A DNA stretch of 19,510 bases, from contig JAHXHT010000003.1 in NCBI GenBank assembly GCA_025656435.1, positions 1 to 19,510 on the forward strand, in the 5' to 3' direction. The position numbers and the translations under genes are program-made. Under the pieces are notes generated by a model. It did not search any database. It was not told where the DNA came from and saw only the letters and a program-made list of their open reading frames with translations. Source of the stretch: Candidatus Thiodiazotropha sp. (ex Gloverina cf. vestifex). Lineage in GTDB: Bacteria > Pseudomonadota > Gammaproteobacteria > Chromatiales > Chromatiaceae. Positions 14,013 through 19,510 of this stretch are shown in pieces. Position 1 is the first letter of the stretch. Each line of letters opens with the position of its first letter.

Positions 14013-16667
14013 ATGCAGAAGTACATCCCCTCCGACATAGAGCGCGAGGTCCAAGCGTATTGGGAAACAGAAAAGACTTTCCAGGTCTCCGAGGATCCGG
14101 ACAAGGAGAAATTCTACTGTCTCGCCATGTTTCCCTATCCCAGCGGCAAGCTGCATATGGGGCATGTGCGCAACTACACCATCGGTGACGTGATCACCCG
14201 CTACCAGCGCATGCTGGGGAAGAATGTGCTTCAACCCATGGGGTGGGATGCTTTTGGTCTGCCCGCCGAGAATGCTGCGTTAAAGAACAAGGTCGCCCCT
14301 GCCGGCTGGACCTACGACAACATCAACTACATGAAGGATCAATTGAATCGGCTCGGCTTTGCCTACGACTGGCAGCGGGAATTGGCCACCTGTCAGCCCG
14401 ACTACTACAAATGGGAGCAGTGGCTCTTTACAGAGTTATATAAAAAGGGCCTGGTCTACCGCAGGCATGCGGTCGTTAACTGGGACCCGGTGGACCAAAC
14501 CGTACTGGCCAATGAACAGGTGATCGATGGTCGTGGCTGGCGCTCCGGTGCATTGGTGGAGCGGCGGGAGATCCCTCAGTGGTTCATTAAAATTACCGAC
14601 TATGCTGACGAGTTGCTTGACGAAATCGACAATCTGACAGGCTGGCCGGACCAAGTGCGGACCATGCAACGTAACTGGATCGGACGCTCCTTCGGCATAC
14701 AAATGGACTTCGATATCGAAGGCGCTGATGAGACCCTTACCATCTACACCACCCGTCCCGATACCCTGATGGGTGTCACCTATGTGGCGGTGGCTGGGGA
14801 GCATCCGCTGGCCTTGAAGGCGGCGGAAGGCAACAAGTCGATTGCTGATTTCGTCGAAGAGTGCCGCCAGGGCGGCACCTCTGAAGCAGAATTGGAGACC
14901 ATTGAAAAGAAGGGCATGCCCCTGGGCGTTAATGCCATTCATCCGGTCAGCGGAGAGTCGGTGCCGATCTACGCCGCCAACTTCGTGCTTATGGGTTATG
15001 GCACCGGCGCGGTGATGGCGGTACCCGGTCATGATGAGCGGGATCATGCGTTCGCGCAGAAATATGGGGTGCCCATCAAACAAGTGATTCACCCGGTTGA
15101 TGGTTCGACTGTCGATATCCAGGCTGCGGCCTATATTGAAAAGGGTATGTTGCAGGACTCAGGACCGTTCAACGGTCTGACCTCAGAAGCCGCCTTCGAC
15201 GCCATCGCCGAGTGGCTGCAGGAACGAGGGAAGGGCGAGAAGACCAAGAATTTCCGTCTGCGTGATTGGGGGGTCTCCCGTCAGCGCTATTGGGGTACGC
15301 CGATCCCCATGATCCACTGCGATGACTGCGGCATCGTACCGGTGCCTCTTGAGGATCTGCCGGTGCTGTTACCGGAAGATATCGTCTACGACGAAGACAC
15401 CATCAATCCGATCAAGAACAACCCGGAATTCTCTGACTGCGCTTGTCCCCAGTGTGGTGGCAAGGCCCAACGTGAGACCGACACTTTCGATACCTTTATG
15501 GAGTCGAGCTGGTACTACGCCCGTTTCACCTGCCCGGGCGCCGATACCATGCTCGACGAACGCGCAAATTACTGGTTGCCGGTGGACCACTACATCGGTG
15601 GCATAGAGCACGCGGTGCTGCATCTGCTCTATGCCCGTTTCTACCACAAGCTACTGCGCGATGCCGGTCTGGTGAAGAACAATGAGCCTTTCACCCGTCT
15701 GCTGACCCAGGGCATGGTGGTGGCCGATACCTACTACCGGGACCAGCCCGACGGCTCCAAGCACTGGTACAACCCGACAGAGGTCGATGTCGAGCATGAC
15801 GAGAAAGGGCGTCCACTTTCAGCCAAGTTGATAGAAGATGGCCAGCCGGTAGTGATCGGCGGTATCGAGAAGATGTCGAAGTCGAAGAACAACGGGGTCG
15901 ATCCCCAGACACTGATCGATCGCTACGGTGCCGATACGGTGCGGCTCTATACCATGTTTACCTCACCTCCCGATCAATCCCTGGAGTGGAATGACGAGGG
16001 TGTGGAGGGAGCGCATCGTTTCCTTAAGCGGCTCTGGGCTTTTGTGTTAGATGAGCGTCAATGCCAGAAAATCATGGCGGTGAATGATAGTTTGAGAAGT
16101 GGTGGCTCTTCATTCCAACCGGATTGGTCGAATGTTCATGAGAATCAAAGAAATGTAAGAAGAGAAATCCATGAGATTTTGAAACAAGCACTGTTTGACT
16201 ATGAACGGCAGCAGTTCAACACAGTTGTTGCGGCTTGTATGAAAATACTGAATCTTACGTACAAAATACCTGGTGTCTCTGGGCCGAGTGACCTAGGCAA
16301 AGAGGCAAGCCTAAATGTTGAAATGCGAATGGTTCAAGAATCTCTTGGCTTTATCTTAAGCCTGCTTGGCCCTATCGCACCTCATATCACTCACACGCTC
16401 TGGCGGGATCTGGGTTATGGTGAAGAGATTCTTGATGCCCAGTGGCCACAGCCCGATGAGGAAGCGCTCAAGCAGGAGAGTATCCAGTATGTGGTGCAGG
16501 TCAATGGCAAGGTACGGGCAAAGATTCAGGTGCCGGCAGAGGCCGATAAGGCGACTGCCGAGAAGATCGCGCGGGAGAACGAGAATGTGTTGCGATTCAT
16601 CGGAGACGCCACCGTGCGCAAAGTGATCGTGGTGCCAAACAAACTGGTGAATATCGTTGCTAACTAA
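14013..16667 (+). CDS. leuS: leucyl-tRNA synthetase
   Basis: Class I synthetase charging tRNA-Leu (884 aa; E. coli 860). The catalytic signatures are HMGH (48-51) and KMSKS (620-624). The CP1 editing domain carries TTRPDTLMGVTYVAV and GTGAVMAVPGHDERD. The zinc-type insertion has CDDCG and CPQCG. The C-terminal domain ends VQVNGKVRAKIQVPA and KVIVVPNKLVNIV. About 24 extra residues relative to E. coli fall in the anticodon-binding domain, inside an AT-rich stretch (about 16035-16380, near 42% GC with AGA arginine codons) unlike the rest of the gene. This suggests a recombined segment; the frame stays open and the domain looks complete. An AGG about 8 nt upstream supports the ATG at 14013. lptE follows 16 bp after the stop. 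Confidence 0.98.
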   Translation: MQKYIPSDIEREVQAYWETEKTFQVSEDPDKEKFYCLAMFPYPSGKLHMGHVRNYTIGDVITRYQRMLGKNVLQPMGWDAFGLPAENAALKNKVAPAGWTYDNINYMKDQLNRLGFAYDWQRELATCQPDYYKWEQWLFTELYKKGLVYRRHAVVNWDPVDQTVLANEQVIDGRGWRSGALVERREIPQWFIKITDYADELLDEIDNLTGWPDQVRTMQRNWIGRSFGIQMDFDIEGADETLTIYTTRPDTLMGVTYVAVAGEHPLALKAAEGNKSIADFVEECRQGGTSEAELETIEKKGMPLGVNAIHPVSGESVPIYAANFVLMGYGTGAVMAVPGHDERDHAFAQKYGVPIKQVIHPVDGSTVDIQAAAYIEKGMLQDSGPFNGLTSEAAFDAIAEWLQERGKGEKTKNFRLRDWGVSRQRYWGTPIPMIHCDDCGIVPVPLEDLPVLLPEDIVYDEDTINPIKNNPEFSDCACPQCGGKAQRETDTFDTFMESSWYYARFTCPGADTMLDERANYWLPVDHYIGGIEHAVLHLLYARFYHKLLRDAGLVKNNEPFTRLLTQGMVVADTYYRDQPDGSKHWYNPTEVDVEHDEKGRPLSAKLIEDGQPVVIGGIEKMSKSKNNGVDPQTLIDRYGADTVRLYTMFTSPPDQSLEWNDEGVEGAHRFLKRLWAFVLDERQCQKIMAVNDSLRSGGSSFQPDWSNVHENQRNVRREIHEILKQALFDYERQQFNTVVAACMKILNLTYKIPGVSGPSDLGKEASLNVEMRMVQESLGFILSLLGPIAPHITHTLWRDLGYGEEILDAQWPQPDEEALKQESIQYVVQVNGKVRAKIQVPAEADKATAEKIARENENVLRFIGDATVRKVIVVPNKLVNIVAN

Positions 16668-16683
16668 CCCACAGGATCGTGTC

Positions 16684-17175
16684 ATGGCCTTTCAGAGGCT
16701 CAGTCTACTGTTGATGGTGCTGTCTCTTTCGGCCTGCGGCTTCCACCTCAAGGGATATCAGCAGGAGGCATCACCGGCATTGGATGGTCTTTTTGTGATT
16801 GGCGGTGATCAGCGCAATACTCTGGCCGGCACGCTACAGCGCAATCTTCGCATAGTTGGGGTGAATTTAGCCGACGACACGGAATCGGCCCGCAATCGGT
16901 TACAGATAGTTCAGGAGCAGGTGAAGAGTCGCGTGCTGGCTGTGGATGCCAGCGGTAAAGCACTCGATTCCGAATTCCGACTGTTGGCGGCCTTCCGCCT
17001 GACCCCCGCCTCGGGTGAGCCCCAAGAGGTGCAGAATCTGGAGCTGGTGCGGCAACTCAGCTACAGCGGTACAGACGAGTTGGGTCAGCGCAATGAGGCG
17101 GCACTCTTGATGGAGGATATGCGCAACGAGATGGCCAATCAGATCATCCGCCGGCTGGAAGCCCAACTCGATTAG
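16684..17175 (+). CDS. lptE: LPS-assembly lipoprotein LptE (RlpB)
   Basis: Outer-membrane lipoprotein that plugs the LptD barrel and helps insert lipopolysaccharide (163 aa). The N-terminus is a lipoprotein signal: a short basic start (MAFQR), a hydrophobic run and lipobox LSAC with the acylated Cys at 18, followed by GFHLKGY typical of LptE. Conserved RVLAVDASGKALDSEFRLLAAF and LLMEDMRNEMANQIIRRLEA appear later. The ATG at 16684, with AGGA about 8 nt upstream, is preferred over an upstream TTG inside leuS, since only this start gives a proper signal peptide. It is co-directional with leuS (16-bp gap), the usual operon. Somewhat shorter than E. coli LptE (193 aa), within family variation. Confidence 0.93.
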   Translation: MAFQRLSLLLMVLSLSACGFHLKGYQQEASPALDGLFVIGGDQRNTLAGTLQRNLRIVGVNLADDTESARNRLQIVQEQVKSRVLAVDASGKALDSEFRLLAAFRLTPASGEPQEVQNLELVRQLSYSGTDELGQRNEAALLMEDMRNEMANQIIRRLEAQLD

Positions 17176-17191
17176 TGCAGGTCCAGCCTCA

Positions 17192-17291
17192 TAACGCAAA
17201 GTACGCAGAGGAACGCAATGAGCGCAAAGGTAATCAATTGGTTTATTTAAAGTCTTTGCGCCCTCCGCGTTTCATGGCGATCTTTGCGTTA
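17192..17291. repeat. 100-bp imperfect palindromic element between lptE and holA
   Basis: The outer ends TAACGCAAAG (17192-17201) and CTTTGCGTTA (17282-17291) are perfect inverted copies. Inside, the arms keep matching in register through GC-containing repeats (GCGCAAAG / CTTTGCGC at 17222-17229 and 17254-17261). The whole has about 48-nt arms and an AT-rich centre. It encodes nothing. It resembles the dispersed CGCAAAG-type intergenic palindromes (MITE-like) seen in many proteobacteria. As RNA it would form a long hairpin in the leuS-lptE-holA transcript. Confidence 0.75.
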
Positions 17292-17344
17292 TATTATTTC
17301 GTCGTTTTTTATGCACGGACACTGGACTAAGGCCTGTCAATACT

Positions 17345-18370
17345 ATGCGGTTGCGTAACGATCAACTGGCTGGACATCTACAACGTAATCTCGCCCCCCT
17401 CTACCTGATCAGTGGTGATGAGCCGCTGCAGATGCGGGAAGCAGCGGATGAGGTGCGCACCACTGCACGCAGTCAGGGCTACAACGAGCGGGAAGTGCTC
17501 GATCCTGTGGTCGGATCCGACTGGTCTGCGTTGAATGTTGCCGCAGAGAGTCTCTCTCTGTTTGGCGATAAGCGGCTGCTGGAGTTGAGGCTTGCCAGTT
17601 CCAAGGTCGGCAGCGAAGGGGCAAAGGCGTTAAATGCCTATGCAGAGCGGCCGGCAGAAGACACCGTGCTGTTGATTACCCTGCCCAAATTGGAGCGTTC
17701 CCAATCCAACAGTAAATGGTTCAAACATCTCGAGCAGACCGGGGTGGTGGTGCAGATCTGGCCGGTAGAAGGTAATCGGCTGCCACCCTGGATCGAACAA
17801 CGTCTGCGCCGGGCCGGTTTGATACCGGAGGCCGGTGTGGTAGAGATGCTGGCAGACCGGGTAGAGGGCAATCTGCTGGCTGCGAGCCAGGAAATTGAGA
17901 AGCTATTGCTGTTGCAGGGACCCGGTGTCATCACCATGGAACAGCTTGCCGAGTCGGTAGCTGACAGTGCCAGGTTTGATGTCTTTGGCCTGGTCGATAC
18001 GCTATTGAGTCGTGAGACGGCCAAAGGAAGCCGTATGTTGCAAGGACTCAAGGCCGAAGGGGTGGCAGCTCCCGTAGTGCTCTGGGCGCTGAGCCGGGAG
18101 ATCCGTGCTCTAGCCAGCATGGCCTATGAGGTTGAGCAGGGCAGCAGTGCCGATCAGGTAATGGGAGCGCACCGTGTCTGGGAAAAGCGTAAACCCCTGC
18201 TGCGCAGAGGGCTGCAGCGTCGTTCGACCCACTGGAGACAGCTTTTGAAGATATGCGGCCAGACGGACCGGGCCATAAAAGGACTATCACCTGATGATCC
18301 CTGGATGTTGTTGGAAAAACTGGCCCTGGCAATGTCGGGTGTCACCCTTTTCTCTGTGGGTGAATACTGA
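17345..18370 (+). CDS. holA: DNA polymerase III subunit delta
   Basis: Clamp-loader delta subunit (341 aa; E. coli 343), which opens the beta clamp as part of the tau/gamma-delta-delta' complex. Family features are APLYLISGDEPLQMREAADEVR near the N-terminus, ITLPKLERSQSNSKWFKHLE, the DSARFDVFGLVDTLLSRE region and a C-terminal collar with RRSTHWRQLLKICGQTDRAIKGL. As usual for delta, no ATP-binding P-loop is present. The start MRLRNDQLAGHLQ fits the family; the ribosome binding site is weak (AAGG about 14 nt upstream). The usual order leuS-lptE-holA is kept, but the palindromic element lies between it and lptE. The nadD gene that often follows in enterics is not here. Confidence 0.95.
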   Translation: MRLRNDQLAGHLQRNLAPLYLISGDEPLQMREAADEVRTTARSQGYNEREVLDPVVGSDWSALNVAAESLSLFGDKRLLELRLASSKVGSEGAKALNAYAERPAEDTVLLITLPKLERSQSNSKWFKHLEQTGVVVQIWPVEGNRLPPWIEQRLRRAGLIPEAGVVEMLADRVEGNLLAASQEIEKLLLLQGPGVITMEQLAESVADSARFDVFGLVDTLLSRETAKGSRMLQGLKAEGVAAPVVLWALSREIRALASMAYEVEQGSSADQVMGAHRVWEKRKPLLRRGLQRRSTHWRQLLKICGQTDRAIKGLSPDDPWMLLEKLALAMSGVTLFSVGEY

Positions 18371-18604
18371 ACGATATTGACGGAGTATTGCGGTTAATTT
18401 CCGGTATTTTTAGTTCCCTCATAAATCGGTGATGTTGGGTGAATGTGACCGACTCCACACCCCCCGGCAAGAACTATTCTCCCGGGAATTAATCTTTTAT
18501 TAATTTGTGATTTCCTTCTCCCTTTTTCATCTCCTTTCAGTGTCATATATGTCACCGGAGGCCCCAATCCTGGGGTTTACGGATCGAAAACAGTTAAGGA
18601 GAAC
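18371..18604. other. intergenic region before the EF-hand gene
   Basis: 234 bp without an ORF. It holds an AT-rich inverted repeat AATTAAT-CTTTT-ATTAATT (18487-18505), a small CCCCA/TGGGG hairpin (about 18562-18575) and an AAGGAG ribosome binding site before the EF-hand start. No convincing promoter or holA terminator was found. Confidence 0.45.
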
Positions 18605-18607
18605 ATG

Positions 18608-18856
18608 ATGAAAAAAATGACTATGATTAAAACGGCTATGGCACTGCTCGCAGCAGGTTTTTTCACTGTTGCAGTGGCTGGTGAAGATACCTTCATCAAG
18701 CTGGATGCCAATGAAGACGGCTATATCTCAGCCCAGGAAGCGGCTGCCGATGAATCCCTCAGTCAGAGCTGAGAAACCACCGATGCGAATCGTGATGGCC
18801 AGGTCGATGCGGCTGAGTTCAGTGCCTTCGAGGCAATGGGAACACCGGCTAAATAG
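18608..18856 (+). pseudogene. secreted EF-hand calcium-binding protein, interrupted by an in-frame TGA
   Basis: From the ATG at 18608 (AAGGAG 6 nt upstream; an ATG at 18605 is also possible) the frame encodes a signal peptide (MKKMTMIKTAMALLAAGFF ending near AVAG), then an EF-hand loop with all ligands (DANEDGYISAQE). A TGA at 18770-18772 follows, then more coding sequence in the same frame with a second perfect EF loop (DANRDGQVDAAE), ending at TAG 18854. The product would be 82 aa without the stop. The frame, composition and both loops are intact on each side, so this is a single-codon break, most simply TGG to TGA. It may be a recent pseudogene, read-through, a truncated one-EF-hand product or a sequence error. 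Family members are periplasmic; function unknown. Confidence 0.8.
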
Positions 18857-18874
18857 TCTTCTTTGAAAGACCTT

Positions 18875-18895
18875 GAACCTTTGTTTTAAAGGTTC
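18875..18895. terminator. hairpin between convergent EF-hand and protease genes
   Basis: GAACCTTT (18875-18882), GTTTT loop, AAAGGTTC (18888-18895): a perfect 8-bp stem right after the EF-hand stop and overlapping the protease stop. It lacks a clear U-run on either strand, so terminator function is probable but not certain. Confidence 0.45.
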
Positions 18896-19401
18896 TCTAT
18901 ACCGGTGGCCAGCACAGTCTGGTCGCCGGTTTTCGCTTTAGCCAGCGTACAATTGCTCAACTGTAGTTGCGGCGGATTGGTTGAGAAAACGAAGGGTGCT
19001 GCACGCAGGAGTACGCTGAGGCCAAGAATCTGCCGTGTGGCGCCGGGAAAGACGGCCACTTCCACCTCTTCCAGCAGACAGCCGTCACCGAGTTGTACCT
19101 GGGAGACCGCATAGACAGGTACACGCATGGTATCGCCGTTGGCCAGAATCCCCGTCAGATCCCGCAGATAGATGGGCTTCTCTGTCAGCTTCAGGGTTGC
19201 CAGGGTCTCCTCGTTGATGGTCATGTAACTTGAGCCGGTATCGACCATGAATTCAGTGACAGGCATGGTGCCGATGCGGCCTGAGATATAGAAGGTACTG
19301 GCCCCTTTCAGATGCATGGGCACATCGACATCGAAATCACTGGCAGCAAGGCTCCCGGAGAATGCGAGGGTAAGCAGCAGAGGTGCGATTAATCTATACA
19401 T
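18886..19401 (-). CDS. secreted retropepsin-like aspartic protease (clan AA)
   Basis: Periplasmic or membrane-released protein of 171 aa. An N-terminal signal peptide (MYRLIAPLLLTLAFSGSLAA, residues 1-20) precedes a single retropepsin-like domain. The catalytic motif is FMVDTGSSYMTI (Asp54), and the hydrophobic-Gly motif that closes the site is ILGLSVL. Such bacterial proteins have one lobe and should act as homodimers, like retroviral proteases. Substrates are unknown; a shared family trait is a signal or membrane anchor. The ATG at 19401 fits the signal peptide; a GAAGAG lies only about 2 nt upstream. Its upstream region contains a 7-bp tandem repeat. It converges with the EF-hand gene. The last about 25 residues (CTLAKAKTG onward) are variable. 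Confidence 0.85.
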   Translation of the reverse strand: MYRLIAPLLLTLAFSGSLAASDFDVDVPMHLKGASTFYISGRIGTMPVTEFMVDTGSSYMTINEETLATLKLTEKPIYLRDLTGILANGDTMRVPVYAVSQVQLGDGCLLEEVEVAVFPGATRQILGLSVLLRAAPFVFSTNPPQLQLSNCTLAKAKTGDQTVLATGIENL

Positions 19402-19450
19402 AACTCTTCAATTATGAGATCTACTCGTCAATTTAAGTTCCTTACCCCTG

Positions 19451-19510
19451 TCATCGGTCATCGGTCATCGGTCATCGGTCATCGGTCATCGGTCATCGGT
19501 CATCGGTCAT
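19451..19510. repeat. heptanucleotide tandem repeat (TCATCGG)n, running off the edge
   Basis: Eight perfect copies of TCATCGG (19451-19506) and four more bases of a ninth reach the window end without any variation. The array begins 49 bp upstream of the protease start codon, in what should be its promoter region or that of a gene beyond the edge. The true length is unknown. Confidence 0.95.

Noticed and set aside
16657..16683. An upstream TTG start for lptE overlapping leuS.
   Set aside because: It would put ten hydrophilic residues before the lipoprotein signal; the ATG at 16684 gives a normal signal and has a ribosome binding site.
18770..18772. TGA as selenocysteine or as Trp by a changed genetic code.
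   Set aside because: Other genes here end in TGA and use TGG for Trp, so the code is standard. EF-hand proteins do not use selenocysteine, and no SECIS-like hairpin was evident just after the TGA.
19451..19510. CRISPR array.
   Set aside because: The units are 7 bp and contiguous with no spacers; it is a simple tandem repeat.

Overview
The window looks like chromosomal DNA of a gammaproteobacterium, most likely a sulfur-oxidising (thiotrophic) lineage of the Chromatiales / Sedimenticola / Thiodiazotropha kind. This is inferred from gammaproteobacterial gene orders (polA-engB; ybeL-like gene beside leuS-lptE-holA), a DsrC/TusE-family protein, and a pyrophosphate-based energy cluster (PPi-dependent phosphofructokinase plus H+-pumping pyrophosphatase) of the type described in thiotrophic symbionts and methanotrophs. 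No phage, plasmid, rRNA, tRNA or CRISPR features were seen.

Layout. 1-900: a doubtful small ORF and a divergently transcribed DsrC-like protein that lacks the usual C-terminal cysteine. 934-3912: polA, then an intergenic region holding a strong sRNA candidate in the position of Spot 42 (enterics) and ErsA (Pseudomonas), with a sigma-E-like promoter, two hairpins and a strong terminator. 3913-10978: a long minus-strand block that, in transcription order, carries a protein of unknown function, PPi-PFK (pfp), the membrane H+-pyrophosphatase (hppA), soluble pyrophosphatase (ppa), a YfcE-like phosphoesterase overlapping moaC, a bacteriohemerythrin and engB. Internal terminators after pfp and hppA and a promoter before ppa split it into several units. 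10979-11424: a gene-free stretch with three inverted repeats and a promoter. 11425-12753: an adenylate-kinase-like protein with altered active-site residues and a histone-H1-like lysine-rich tail. 12820-13899: a zinc-ribbon YbeL-like protein and a divergent globin. 14013-18370: leuS-lptE-holA, with a 100-bp palindromic element between lptE and holA and an AT-rich mosaic patch in leuS. 18605-19510: an EF-hand protein gene broken by an in-frame TGA, a convergent secreted retropepsin-like protease, and a 7-bp tandem repeat running off the right edge.

How the genes fit together. pfp makes PPi when run in the fructose-1,6-bisphosphate to fructose-6-phosphate direction (or consumes it in glycolysis). 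hppA can turn PPi into a proton gradient, and ppa hydrolyses PPi in the cytoplasm. An Adk-like protein lies beside them, so 6.3-12.8 kb reads as a phosphate-energy neighbourhood. The rest is housekeeping: replication (polA, holA), ribosome assembly (engB), translation (leuS), LPS export (lptE) and molybdenum cofactor synthesis (moaC). Two O2/NO-binding proteins (hemerythrin, globin) would suit a life at oxic-anoxic interfaces.

The most noteworthy items are the polA-engB sRNA candidate, the Adk-like/H1-like fusion, the leuS mosaic patch, the cysteine-variant DsrC homologue and the single-codon break in the EF-hand gene. I did not find a clearly new multi-gene system.
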